In this document: piece after piece, positions 19,510 to 28,267 of the stretch
Numbering within the stretch: position 1 is the first letter of the stretch
Layout: each line of letters opens with the position of its first letter
Assembly: GCF_024748615.1 (NCBI RefSeq)
Contig: NZ_CP087168.1
Coordinates: forward strand, 4,154,001 to 4,218,000
DNA from: Pseudomonas sp. B21-048
GTDB lineage: Bacteria > Pseudomonadota > Gammaproteobacteria > Pseudomonadales > Pseudomonadaceae
Direction of reading: 5' to 3'
DNA length: 64,000 nt
Program-made: the position numbers and the translations under genes
Notes under the pieces: generated by a model
Database searches by the model: none
What the model saw: only the letters and a program-made list of their open reading frames with translations
What the model was told of the DNA's origin: nothing

Positions 19510-20223
19510 ATGGACACAGGAAAGAGCAACAGCGATTGGAGTGACGTGGAGATTCAGGCTGCGGTCGATGCCTATCTCAGCATGTTGTCACGCGAGCAAA
19601 GCGGTCAGAAGGTCAATAAGGCTCATGAGAATCGCGTCCTGCGCGAAAGTGCCTTAGCGGGCCGCACCAAAGGTTCGGTTGAATTTCGGATGCAGAATAT
19701 CTCTACCGTGTTGGTCGATCTCGGGCGAGATCGCATTGAGGGATACAAACCCGCCAAGAATGTCGGTGCGAATGTTGAACGCAGTATTCGTGAAGCACTT
19801 AACGCTCCAAGCACTTTGACGCCTGAAGACTTTGCCCCAACAGCTGATGAGGCAACGCTCGAACGCCGCGCCGCAAAACTTGAGAAACAGCCACTCAAGG
19901 GTGAGCCGAAAGGGATTGTGAAACCTATACAAACTCAGGCCAGCGGGAAATCTTATGTCCGAGATCCGGAAGTGAGAGCCTGGGTTCGCAAACAAGCTAA
20001 AGGTATATGCGAGGGCTGCCGCAAACCTGCGCCGTTCAAAAAGGACGGCAGACCGTTTCTTGAGGTTCATCACGTTAAGCATTTGGCACAGGAGGGTTCG
20101 GATCGTCCGAGCAATGCTGTGGCGCTATGCCCAAATTGTCATCGGAGCTGCCATCACTCTGACGAAAAAACTGAGTTCACAGCGTTACTTTATAAGCAGG
20201 TCGCGCGGCTAATTCCTGAGTAA
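19510..20223 (+). CDS. HNH endonuclease (McrA-like)
   Basis: This 237-residue protein has a C-terminal HNH nuclease domain: zinc cysteines C167xxC170 (CEGC) and C207xxC210 (CPNC), catalytic EVHH at 185-188, N202 and CPNCHR. The N-terminal ~140 residues are charged and may bind DNA. Such proteins occur as modification-dependent restriction enzymes or stand-alone nucleases; no methyltransferase lies beside it. The start is the only in-frame ATG after an upstream stop and lacks a clear ribosome-binding site. A role in defence is possible but unproven. Confidence 0.8.
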   Translation: MDTGKSNSDWSDVEIQAAVDAYLSMLSREQSGQKVNKAHENRVLRESALAGRTKGSVEFRMQNISTVLVDLGRDRIEGYKPAKNVGANVERSIREALNAPSTLTPEDFAPTADEATLERRAAKLEKQPLKGEPKGIVKPIQTQASGKSYVRDPEVRAWVRKQAKGICEGCRKPAPFKKDGRPFLEVHHVKHLAQEGSDRPSNAVALCPNCHRSCHHSDEKTEFTALLYKQVARLIPE

Positions 20224-20235
20224 TTGAACGCGATC

Positions 20236-20368
20236 CGTGGCGAGGGCGCTTGCTTCCGTTCGGGTGCGAAGCAGTCGCCTAGCGAACAACTCGTATGCCA
20301 GGTATGTCGTGTTTGCCGGTTTTGGGGCCGCTTCGCGACCCAACGGGGGCAAGCCCCCTCGCCACAGA
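20236..20368. repeat. REPIN-type palindromic repeat, CTCGCCACA family
   Basis: Two inverted REP-like arms: gtggcgagggcgcttgcttcc on the left and gggggcaagccccctcgcc on the right, each with an internal hairpin, and about 45 bases between them. This is the typical Pseudomonas REP doublet mobilised by RAYT transposases. It separates the HNH gene from the toxin-antitoxin pair. Confidence 0.8.
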
Positions 20369-20458
20369 TCGAGGCAGGATTGATGACTGCGTTGATGTTG
20401 GAGTCGCGAGCAGTCTCCCACATAGCATTGGCAGCGCGTCTGAGGAAAACACTATCTC

Positions 20459-20845
20459 CTACAAACGTGCCGAAACCACTCGTACGCCATACTGCGGAAT
20501 AATCCCGTCCGCTGTGACCAACTCCAACCCTTCCGCCTGAGCCTGGGCAATCAACATTCGATCAAATGGATCGCGATGAATCTCCGGTAACTTGCCCGCC
20601 TGCTGTCCATGGAACAGCGAAATCGGCAGTTTTGTAAAACCCTCATCCTCAACCAGCGCCTCAAGATCCTCTGGAGCCTCTAGCATCCCTTTAGCCTGTT
20701 TGATCGATATTTCCCAAATCGATGCTGCGCTCACCAGAACCTGATTACGTGGCTCTCCGATCATCTGTCGAGCATCCGCGCCCAGTGCAGGATCATCGGA
20801 CAACCACCAGAGAAACGCATGGGTATCTAATAACAAGCGCCTCAT
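20459..20845 (-). CDS. PIN-domain toxin, VapC-like
   Basis: The 128-residue PIN-domain ribonuclease has the acidic metal-binding residues visible as D7 (LLLDTHAFLWWL), E45 (SIWEIS), D95 (RDPFDR) and D113 (TADG). It overlaps the antitoxin gene by ATGA, so the two are co-translated. Toxins of this kind cleave specific RNAs when the antitoxin is degraded. Confidence 0.9.
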   Translation of the reverse strand: MRRLLLDTHAFLWWLSDDPALGADARQMIGEPRNQVLVSAASIWEISIKQAKGMLEAPEDLEALVEDEGFTKLPISLFHGQQAGKLPEIHRDPFDRMLIAQAQAEGLELVTADGIIPQYGVRVVSARL

Positions 20846-21087
20846 AGGCTGCCCTCAAACCCATCAATGATGTCGTCAGGGGTCTTGTCAAAATCTGCAG
20901 ACATCCGAATCTTCCCCTTCAGCCGCCCAGGCTTGCGCGCCCGAGGTGTATCAACATGAGGCAGCAGATCAAGATACGGCTTACCGGCCTTGGCGATCAC
21001 AACCTTGTCGCCATGCCATACACGTTCCGCAAGTTGGGAGAGTTGGGATTTTGCTTCGTGCATGTTTACTTGCACCAGTTCATTCAT
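20842..21087 (-). CDS. Antitoxin, Phd/YefM family
   Basis: The 81-residue partner of the PIN toxin has an N-terminal Phd/YefM DNA-binding segment (NMHEAKSQLSQLAERVWHGDKVVIAKAGKP) and a C-terminal part expected to wrap the toxin. The ATG at 21087 follows GGAGG by seven bases; a longer frame to 21102 is less likely. An imperfect palindrome at 21105-21122 (ttagctaagctagcctaa), just upstream of the ribosome-binding site, may be the autoregulatory operator. Confidence 0.9.
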   Translation of the reverse strand: MNELVQVNMHEAKSQLSQLAERVWHGDKVVIAKAGKPYLDLLPHVDTPRARKPGRLKGKIRMSADFDKTPDDIIDGFEGSL

Positions 21088-21290
21088 TTGGCACCTCCAC
21101 AAAGTTAGCTAAGCTAGCCTAAGCCTGAGTTTTCCTATAGGCAAGGTGTCGAGCTGACCGTCTATCAAAAATGGCCTTTCAAACCTTGCCCAACGATCAA
21201 CGTGGCCCTCCGCTTGAATAAACAGGTGCGCCATCTTCATGCTACCCGCTATTAATACGCCACCCTCCTTTGAAGGATCCAAGCCCCGCC

Positions 21291-22280
21291 ATGAAATTCG
21301 ACCTCGCCTACTGCCTCAGCCTCGACGACAAGCTGTCGATCTATGACGTGCGCGATTTGAATTTCGACGAAACCATGGATTTCGATTCCGCCAAAGAGCA
21401 CTTCCAATGCCCCAACGATGCTTGCCGTTCGGCGTTTGATGCGGCCAACGTGTTGGGAACGTTCAACGCCAAGAATGTGAATTACGTGCGCACGCCGCAC
21501 TTCAAGAACATTCCCAGCACGCGGCATATCGAGGGTTGTCCTTATGTCAGTCTGAAGACGCCGGCGTCGGGCTTGGAGGCGGACGGTGCGGAATCGGATG
21601 ACAGTCGGGAGGAGCATTTCCCGTCGGAGTTGTTGCTGACTCGACGTGAGTATGTGCGTAAGCCGTCGGGCCCGGCGGTGGCGACTGATGTGATGCGGGA
21701 CGATCCGAAACCCTCTTCAGCGGCCAGTAATGTCGAACACCCGAGCCGCGAGTCGGCACCGGACAAGACCAGTGTTTTCGCCCATCCGGTTGAGTGTTTT
21801 GTGTCGAACTTCGAGGACAAGGAGCTGCTCAAGCGCATGCCGCTGAAGATTGGCGAGCACTCGGCGCCTTATGGGTCGTTCTTCAAGAAGATCGAATATC
21901 TGCAGGACAACAAGGGGCTGATTTACTGGGGCAAGATCAAGGAGATCAAGGATTACACACAGAGCTTTCGCATCGATTTCGAACAGAAGGTCTGGTTCAA
22001 GCAACCGGACGAGGCGAAGAAGAAGCCTTACTCGGTTAATGTTTACCTGAGCAAGAAGCTGATCGACAACTACCGCAAGCGCAAAGCGTTTCTGGAAGAG
22101 ATCAAGCACGCCATCGACAGTGAGGCGCAGTTGTATTGTTTCTTTTATGGCGTTCAGCCTGCGTTGAAGCAGGTGCCGAGCAAGAAAAAACCCGAGCAGA
22201 CGTTCGGGGTGTTCAGTGCCAATATCGAGAACCTGGATCACTTCATTATTCGTGAAGCGCCGGGGTTGGCGGACAAGTAA
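21291..22280 (+). CDS. Unrecognised protein with N-terminal Cys/His cluster
   Basis: A 329-residue protein with a possible zinc site near the N-terminus: CPNDAC, then HF, and HIEGC about 35 residues on. The order loosely resembles the Cys-Cys-His pattern at the start of CoiA-like proteins. A low-complexity linker (about 105-165) leads to a C-terminal domain with many Lys and aromatic residues (YWGKIKEIKDY; FKQPDEAKKKPYSVNVYLSKKL; YCFFYGVQPAL). The ATG at 21291 has GAAGGA about 13 bases upstream; a TTG at 21270 is the alternative. Codons are less GC-biased toward the 3' half. The neighbours (toxin-antitoxin, HNH, regulator fragment) suggest an accessory gene, possibly concerned with nucleic acids. 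Confidence 0.65.
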   Translation: MKFDLAYCLSLDDKLSIYDVRDLNFDETMDFDSAKEHFQCPNDACRSAFDAANVLGTFNAKNVNYVRTPHFKNIPSTRHIEGCPYVSLKTPASGLEADGAESDDSREEHFPSELLLTRREYVRKPSGPAVATDVMRDDPKPSSAASNVEHPSRESAPDKTSVFAHPVECFVSNFEDKELLKRMPLKIGEHSAPYGSFFKKIEYLQDNKGLIYWGKIKEIKDYTQSFRIDFEQKVWFKQPDEAKKKPYSVNVYLSKKLIDNYRKRKAFLEEIKHAIDSEAQLYCFFYGVQPALKQVPSKKKPEQTFGVFSANIENLDHFIIREAPGLADK

Positions 22281-22446
22281 ATTCGCCTCAGGGCAGTTGC
22301 AGCGCTACGCCGCCGGGGTGCTGGCCTTGGCGCGGCTGGCGGTGGGCACGCAGCTAACGCGGATTGCGCTGGATTTTGGCTATGACAGCCCGGCGGCGTT
22401 CTCGACGATGTTTCGTCGTGTGTGGGGTAGGCACCGTCCGTTTGGT
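22281..22446 (+). pseudogene. Fragment of an AraC-family regulator C-terminus
   Basis: Directly after the stop of the preceding gene, one frame reads YAAGVLALARLAVGTQLTRI, then ALDFGYDSPAAFSTMFRRVW. This is the second helix-turn-helix of AraC-type regulators. Nothing before it supplies the first part, so it is a truncated remnant, perhaps left by the insertion that brought in the upstream genes. Confidence 0.7.
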
Positions 22447-22518
22447 TGGAGGGGGCGAGATAGAGAGCTCCCCCCTAAAGTCAATCACGCGGCAAGCGCA
22501 CCGCTCGCTCCTACTTCT

Positions 22519-24822
22519 TTACTGATCGGTTTTAGCCACTGCTTGTTCTGGCAGCAACTCAAAACTCTGCTCCTTCACATCCTGGGAATCCAGTCCGATC
22601 TGCACCCGGAACTCGCCGGGCTCGGCGGCGTATTCCAGCTGGGCGTTGAAGAACTTCAGGTCGTTCTCATCAATGCTGAAGTGGACTGCTTTCTCCTCCC
22701 CCGCCTTTAGCATGATTTTTTGAAAGTTCTTCAGTTCTTTGACCGGACGGCTGACGGATGCCACGACGTCGCGGATATACAACTGGACCACTGTTTCGCC
22801 GTCGCGCTGGCCGGTATTTTTCACTATGACACTAGCAACGAGGTTGCCGGTCTTGTTCAGTGTGGTCGAAGACAGGGCCATGTCGGTCAGGCTGAAATCG
22901 GTATAGCTCAGCCCATAGCCGAAGGGATAAAGCGGACCATGGGATTGATCGAAATATTGCGACGTGTAGTTGCGAAGCGCACCCACGATGTAGGGGCGAC
23001 CGGTGTTCAAGTGGCTGTAGTAATTGGGGATCTGCCCCACGGAACGTGGAAAGGTGATGGGCAACTTGCCGGACGGGTTGTAGTCCCCGAACAACACATC
23101 GGCAACGGCGTTGCCTCCCTCAGAGCCGCTGTACCAGGTTTCCAGAATCGCACCGGCCTGTTTATGCTCCTTGCCGATGGAAAGTGGTCGGCCGTTCATC
23201 AATACCAGTACCAGCGGTTTGCCGGTGGCTTTCAGTGCGGTGATCAATTCACTCTGACGCCCAGGTAGATCGAGGCTGGTTCGACTGGCCGCCTCATGAG
23301 ACATACTGCGTGGCTCGCCCACCACCGCAATCACCACATCGGCTTGCTGTGCAGCCTTCACCGCTTCCTCAATCATTTCGGCTGCCGGACGAGGGTCGTT
23401 CGCGATTTCGGACACTCCCTGGTATTCCAGGTATTTAACGACCTCCTGGTCCTCCTCGAGATTGGCGCCTCGGGCATAGATCAGCGAGCCCGTGTTCATC
23501 GCGTTTTTCAGCCCGTCGTAGATCGTCACCGATTGCGCGGGCACGCCGCTTGCAGACCAACTGCCCATGATGTCGACGGTACTTTTTGCCAGTGGGCCTA
23601 TGAGCGCGATCACGCCCTCTTTTTTCAGCGGCAAGAGCGAATTTTCATTCTTCAGCAGCACCAATGTCTTGCGTGCCACCTCACGGGCCTGCGCTCTGTG
23701 CAGACGGTTTTCGGCATTGTTATCAGCGGGGTCTTCACTGGCAACGCCAATGCGTCGGTAAGGGTCTTCGAACAGCCCCATGTCGTACTTGGCACCCAGC
23801 ACTTCGCGCACTGCATTATCAATATTGCTCTGGGAAATAGCGCCTGACTCAAGCAGCCCGGATAACTCCGGACCATAGGAGAAATCGTTCATGCTCATAT
23901 CAACGCCAGCCCTGATCGCGAGCCTGGCCGCATCGCGAGGATTCTTCGCAACACCATGCTGAACCAGATCGTTAATCCCGTTATGGTCGCTGATGACCAG
24001 CCCCTTGAAACCCCATGCCTTGCGAAGCAGGTCTTGCATCAACCATGCATTGGAAGCGGCTGGCACACCGTTTATCGAGTTAAGCGCCACCATCATCGCC
24101 CCCGCGCCACCTTCAATCGCCGAACGATAAGGTGGCAGGTATTCCTGGTACATCCTGGCCAGGCCCATGTCGACGCTGTTGTAGTCGCGTCCACCCTCGA
24201 CAGCCCCGTACAACGCAAAGTGTTTGGCGCTGGCCATGATGCTGTCGGGTGCATTCGGGCTTGCGCCCTGGTAGGCCTGAACCATCGCTTTGGCAATGCG
24301 CGAAACCAGATAGGTGTCTTCGCCGAAGCCTTCGGAGGTGCGCCCCCAACGAGGATCCCGGGCGATATCGATCATCGGGGCGAAGGTCAAATCGATACCG
24401 TCCGCACTGGCTTCTTTCGCCGCTGTTCGACCACTCAACTCGATAGCGCCAATATCCCAGCTGGAGGCCAATGCCAGACCAATGGGAAAAATGGTTCGAT
24501 GGCCGTGTATCACGTCCCAGCCGAAAAACATCGGTATTTTCAAGCGGCTTTGTTGAGCCGCGTCCTGCATGGGTCGGTTGACGTAGCGGCTCACAGAGCC
24601 GTACGTACCACCGATTCGCCCGGCGGCGATCTCTTCGCGTATCTTTTCGGGCGTCATCTTTTCATCAATGGCGATCAACCGCAGTTGACCGATTTTTTCC
24701 TCCAGGGTCATCTGATCTATCAGGTTGCTGACAAAGGCCTCTTTACTTAACGATGCCATATCAGCCACGACGGGCAGACTTGTAAAACCGATCAGGGCAC
24801 ATAACAGACGTAGTCTTTTCAT
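22519..24822 (-). CDS. bglX: BglX, periplasmic beta-glucosidase (GH3)
   Basis: This 767-residue glycoside hydrolase family 3 enzyme releases glucose from beta-glucosides. The signal peptide is residues 1-20 (ending PVVA). The catalytic nucleophile is D279 in GLVISDHNGI. The substrate-site loops (APMIDIARDPRWGRTSEGFGED; SAKHFALYGAVEGGRDYN) and the C-terminal fibronectin-III-like domain are present. The ATG at 24822 has AGGAAGGGA upstream; an extension to 25008 would hide the signal peptide. It is transcribed alone, away from the small HTH genes. Confidence 0.95.
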   Translation of the reverse strand: MKRLRLLCALIGFTSLPVVADMASLSKEAFVSNLIDQMTLEEKIGQLRLIAIDEKMTPEKIREEIAAGRIGGTYGSVSRYVNRPMQDAAQQSRLKIPMFFGWDVIHGHRTIFPIGLALASSWDIGAIELSGRTAAKEASADGIDLTFAPMIDIARDPRWGRTSEGFGEDTYLVSRIAKAMVQAYQGASPNAPDSIMASAKHFALYGAVEGGRDYNSVDMGLARMYQEYLPPYRSAIEGGAGAMMVALNSINGVPAASNAWLMQDLLRKAWGFKGLVISDHNGINDLVQHGVAKNPRDAARLAIRAGVDMSMNDFSYGPELSGLLESGAISQSNIDNAVREVLGAKYDMGLFEDPYRRIGVASEDPADNNAENRLHRAQAREVARKTLVLLKNENSLLPLKKEGVIALIGPLAKSTVDIMGSWSASGVPAQSVTIYDGLKNAMNTGSLIYARGANLEEDQEVVKYLEYQGVSEIANDPRPAAEMIEEAVKAAQQADVVIAVVGEPRSMSHEAASRTSLDLPGRQSELITALKATGKPLVLVLMNGRPLSIGKEHKQAGAILETWYSGSEGGNAVADVLFGDYNPSGKLPITFPRSVGQIPNYYSHLNTGRPYIVGALRNYTSQYFDQSHGPLYPFGYGLSYTDFSLTDMALSSTTLNKTGNLVASVIVKNTGQRDGETVVQLYIRDVVASVSRPVKELKNFQKIMLKAGEEKAVHFSIDENDLKFFNAQLEYAAEPGEFRVQIGLDSQDVKEQSFELLPEQAVAKTDQ

Positions 24823-25097
24823 GATTCCCTTCCTGCATAACGCTGTGGCGCACTGCCGCTGAAACGCCCCTTTCCTGTACTGAAAATCAGAAAGCTGACG
24901 TTCAATCATTGCTGCTAACGAGAGTTGAATGCCCATTGAACGTTCAGCTCCCGCATAGAACAGCGTAGTCGGTCCAATGCCCCTGGCTGAGCGAAAAAAT
25001 AGAATCAATCAAAAAATGAGTTTGATCCAGGCCAAAAATAACTGTACAAAAACACAGTACTTTTTCGAATCGTCACTCTCGAACCCTGGAGAAAACC

Positions 25098-25415
25098 ATG
25101 GCCTCTCTTGCGATGAAAATCACCCTGGAACGTATCGCCCTCTTCCAGTTCACCCCTGCCCACTGCGTCCAGGCCCGAGCGATGCTGGGCTGGAGTATTG
25201 AAGAGCTATCCGCGCAATCCGGCGTTTCCGTTGATGCCATTCAGCGTTTCGAAGCGGAACGCGATGTGCTGGATGTCACCCGACTGGCGTTGGCCTATCA
25301 GTTGGAGTCGCAAGGTTTGGTGTTCTTCCCCGGGTTTGCGCCGGGCAGAGGGATGAATGTGAAAGGGGCGACGCCGAATCCGGTGGCGCGGGCGGATTAT
25401 TCGATGGTTGAGTGA
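25098..25415 (+). CDS. Small XRE-type helix-turn-helix protein
   Basis: The 105-residue protein has a Cro/CI-type HTH at about residues 22-75 (QARAMLGWSIEELSAQSGVSVDAIQRFE) and a short tail. GGAG precedes the ATG. It may regulate the next gene, which starts 12 bases downstream, or bglX, which is divergent at a distance of 275 bases. Confidence 0.75.
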   Translation: MASLAMKITLERIALFQFTPAHCVQARAMLGWSIEELSAQSGVSVDAIQRFEAERDVLDVTRLALAYQLESQGLVFFPGFAPGRGMNVKGATPNPVARADYSMVE

Positions 25416-25426
25416 GGTGTCAGCAG

Positions 25427-25642
25427 ATGAATGAAATTGATGGAAGCAGGCGGGCCAAAGCCGAACACATTATGAAGATTGGTCTGCTCCTCGAAACCGG
25501 CCGGCTGAGTAAGACTGAGGCTGCGCAAAGGCTCGGGCTGTCTCAGGAGGAACTCGACGAATTACTTCGTGGAAAATTCAATGATTTGACCGTGGCAAAG
25601 ATTTCGGAATATCCAAGCCTGCTGCCGGATGAACGCAGGTAA
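25427..25642 (+). CDS. Small HTH protein, HigA/antitoxin-like
   Basis: The 71-residue protein contains an HTH (LLETGRLSKTEAAQRLGLSQEELDELLRG) like those of HigA-type antitoxins. GAGGTG lies eight bases before the ATG at 25427; a GTG at 25412, overlapping the previous stop, is the alternative. No toxin gene is next to it, so it may be an orphan regulator. Confidence 0.65.
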   Translation: MNEIDGSRRAKAEHIMKIGLLLETGRLSKTEAAQRLGLSQEELDELLRGKFNDLTVAKISEYPSLLPDERR

Positions 25643-25693
25643 GTGGGTTGAGAGCCCGGACCGCTCCCACGGCAAGTGGCCCGGCACACAATA

Positions 25694-26752
25694 TCAAGCG
25701 TTATGAACCGCCACCTGATCGTTTATATTTTCCAGATTTAGCCACCACGCACGACCAGGCTGCGGATACATCACATTGAACGCCTCACCCATCTGCGGCG
25801 TGATAATCGACACATTCCGCTCCCAGGCCAGTGCCAAAATGCGGTCGAAGGGTTCGTACCAGGCGTGCATCGCCAGGTCGAAGGTGCCGTTATGGATCGG
25901 CAGCAACCAGCGTCCTTTAAGATCGATATGCGCTTGCAGGGTTTGCTCGGGCTGCATGTGAACGTGAGGCCACTCGACGTTGTAGGCGCCGGTTTCCATG
26001 AGCGTCAGGTCGAACGGCCCATACTGCTCGCCAATGCGTTTGAAGCCGTCGAAGTAGCCGCTGTCGCCACTGAAGAAGACCCGCGTGTCACCGTCGATCA
26101 TCACCCACGACGCCCAAAGGGTACTGTTGCCGTCGAACAGGCCACGACCGGAAAAATGCTGCGAAGGTGTGGCGACAAATTGCAGGCCATTGACCTCGGT
26201 ACCCTGCCACCAATCCAGTTGGCGCACTTTACTGGCGTCGATACCCCACTTGATCAGGGTGTCGCCCACGCCCAGCGGGGTGAGGAAGTATTGGGTCTTG
26301 TTCGCCAGTTTGAGGACAGCCTGATAATCGAGATGGTCGTAGTGATCGTGGGACAGGATCACCGCTTCAATTGGCGGCAGGTCTTCAAGACTGATAGGCG
26401 GTTGGTGAAAGCGTTTGGGGCCGGCCCATTGCACTGGTGAGGCGCGCTCGGCGAAGACCGGATCGGTGATCCAGAATTTGTCTCGCAGCTTCAACAGAAC
26501 CGTGGAATGGCCGAGGCGATAGACGCTGTGGTTGGGCGCGGCGATCAACGCAGCCCGGGTCAGGGTTTCCACTGGGACAGGAGTGGATGGGCGGGTGTCG
26601 CGTGGCTTGTGGAAGATCATGTTCCAAATGATGCGCAAGGTTTTGCGAAAGCCTTCGCGCTGCACCGGCACATGATTGCGGTACTGCCCTTGAGCCTGTC
26701 GAGATGCTTCGGGCGTTGAGGCGTTATTCGCTGGGGACGTTGAGGTGGCCAT
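25694..26752 (-). CDS. Metallo-beta-lactamase-fold hydrolase (NAPE-PLD/UlaG-like)
   Basis: The 352-residue protein has the MBL zinc motif SHDHYDHLD and further ligands in TPSQHFSGRG, FSGDSGY and PIHNGTFDLA. These features match the NAPE-PLD/RomA-like group of MBL hydrolases found across proteobacteria. Substrates of bacterial members are poorly known; a phospholipid or lactone-type ester is possible. The ATG at 26752 follows GGAG. It diverges from a TetR gene with a palindrome between them, so it is probably the target of that repressor. Confidence 0.85.
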   Translation of the reverse strand: MATSTSPANNASTPEASRQAQGQYRNHVPVQREGFRKTLRIIWNMIFHKPRDTRPSTPVPVETLTRAALIAAPNHSVYRLGHSTVLLKLRDKFWITDPVFAERASPVQWAGPKRFHQPPISLEDLPPIEAVILSHDHYDHLDYQAVLKLANKTQYFLTPLGVGDTLIKWGIDASKVRQLDWWQGTEVNGLQFVATPSQHFSGRGLFDGNSTLWASWVMIDGDTRVFFSGDSGYFDGFKRIGEQYGPFDLTLMETGAYNVEWPHVHMQPEQTLQAHIDLKGRWLLPIHNGTFDLAMHAWYEPFDRILALAWERNVSIITPQMGEAFNVMYPQPGRAWWLNLENINDQVAVHNA

Positions 26753-26872
26753 GACTGAATGACTCCAGAAAAACCGCTCATTAGCGATTTCTTGCTTGGG
26801 ACGATAAATGGCCAAGGCATGCACACATTGGCCGCAGATTGTATTTTTTACCGGGCAGGATTAACAAAATAT

Positions 26873-26888
26873 TACACTGCACAGTGTA
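26873..26888. promoter_or_regulatory. Palindromic operator between the MBL hydrolase and TetR genes
   Basis: Inverted arms tacactg and cagtgta with a two-base spacer, in the 214-base gap between divergent genes. A further half-like copy (agtgtaat) lies some 40 bases toward the TetR gene. The size and place fit a TetR-family operator. Confidence 0.6.
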
Positions 26889-26966
26889 GTTTCAAGGTTG
26901 CATCAAAGCCGATCACAAGTAAACTGCCAAGTGTAATTTCAGAACTTTTCCTTTCGAAGCGTATTT

Positions 26967-27575
26967 ATGACAGCGCCACAGCGCCTCACCGACCGTAAAC
27001 GAGAAGCCATCATCCAGGCGGCGATTGCCGAATTCCGTGCCAACGGTTTCGACATCACCAGCATGGACAAGATCGCCGCCACCGCCGGTGTGTCAAAGCG
27101 CACGGTGTACAACCACTTCCCGAGCAAGGAAGAGTTGTTCGCCGAAATTCTCAATCAATTGTGGACGCGGGTGATGGCTGAACAGGAAACGGTCTACCGC
27201 CCTGACCTGCCCCTGCGCGATCAGTTGCGCCTGATGTTGCAAGCAAAACTGCAGATGCTGGCCGATGACAATTTTCTCGACCTGGCGCGGGTGGCGATTG
27301 CCGCCACCATTCATTCTCCAGAGCGCGCACAGAACATGGTCGCTCGAATGAGTGAGCGCGAAGAAGGCCTGACTGTGTGGATTCGCGCCGCCCAGGCCGA
27401 TGGCCGATTGATGCCGGCTGCACCAGAGTTCGCCGCGCAACAGGTTCAGGGACTGCTCAAATCCTTTGCGTTCTGGCCACAGATTTCCATGGGCCAGCCA
27501 GGCTTGTCGCCCGAGATGCAGCACACCGTTGTGGAGTCGGCGCTGGACATGTTCCTGGCCTGTTATGAGCGCTGA
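26967..27575 (+). CDS. TetR-family repressor
   Basis: The 202-residue protein has an N-terminal TetR HTH (FDITSMDKIAATAGVSKRTVYNHFPSKEELF) and a helical C-terminal ligand domain. It is divergent from the MBL-fold hydrolase gene and likely represses it and itself from the palindrome at 26873. The ligand is unknown. Confidence 0.9.
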   Translation: MTAPQRLTDRKREAIIQAAIAEFRANGFDITSMDKIAATAGVSKRTVYNHFPSKEELFAEILNQLWTRVMAEQETVYRPDLPLRDQLRLMLQAKLQMLADDNFLDLARVAIAATIHSPERAQNMVARMSEREEGLTVWIRAAQADGRLMPAAPEFAAQQVQGLLKSFAFWPQISMGQPGLSPEMQHTVVESALDMFLACYER

Positions 27576-27715
27576 ATCGAGCTGCAAAGAATGACAATGT
27601 CCGTCGTTTTATCGTTGGCCGGTCACTCTGCATAAATCACCGTAATGTGTTTCAGAATGAAACTGGCGCCGGGGCTATAGTGAGCCTCAGTCCCAATGAC
27701 CCTGCAGGGAGCACC

Positions 27716-28261
27716 ATGAGTACCCCAACCCGCAAAATCGAAACCGAATTCACCGGCCCCGTCGATCACCTGCGCTTCCATCGCCCACATGCTCACCTCG
27801 CGTCGACGTTTGGCAACGACCGTTTTGCCCTGCGCGCCGAGGCCTTTGCACGGTTCTTCGGCACGCCGACTTTTCTCGGCGCCCAGACCCTGATTGTGGT
27901 GGTCTGGATTTGCCTGAACTTGTCAGGCGTAACCGATTTCGATGTGTACCCGTTCATCCTGCTTAACCTGGCGTTCAGCCTGCAAGCGGCCTATGCCGCG
28001 CCGCTGATTCTGCTGGCCCAGACACGTCAGGCGGCGCGGGACAAGGCCCAGTCAGACGCCGATGCGCGACATCGTGAAGCCTTGGCCATCGCCAACAGTG
28101 AACGCCAGGTCCAGGCCGCGCGAAACACCGCGCAACTGATGGAGCTGCTGGAGCAAAACACCCGGCTCACCGAAATCACCAAGACCCTGACCGAACGTAT
28201 CGAAAGCCTGACGTCGGAAATGCATCAACACTTCGTAGGCAAAGAGCCGCCGAAAGCGTGA
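27716..28261 (+). CDS. DUF1003 membrane protein
   Basis: The 181-residue protein has a cytoplasmic N-terminal part, two membrane segments (LGAQTLIVVVWICLNLSG; PFILLNLAFSLQAAYAAPLIL) and a long coiled-coil tail (130-175). It fits DUF1003, a family of uncharacterised inner-membrane proteins. GGGAG precedes the ATG. A TATAGT element at 27676 may be its -10. Confidence 0.85.
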   Translation: MSTPTRKIETEFTGPVDHLRFHRPHAHLASTFGNDRFALRAEAFARFFGTPTFLGAQTLIVVVWICLNLSGVTDFDVYPFILLNLAFSLQAAYAAPLILLAQTRQAARDKAQSDADARHREALAIANSERQVQAARNTAQLMELLEQNTRLTEITKTLTERIESLTSEMHQHFVGKEPPKA

Positions 28262-28267
28262 TCCGGC

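Noticed and set aside
20236..20368. Possible CRISPR or tRNA-like element after the HNH gene
   Set aside because: The symmetrical pieces are two inverted REP arms, not regularly spaced direct repeats or a cloverleaf.
22216..22710. 164-codon frame spanning the AraC fragment
   Set aside because: Only the central part is AraC-like; the first part overlaps the upstream gene and the last part is antisense to bglX, so it is not a single gene.
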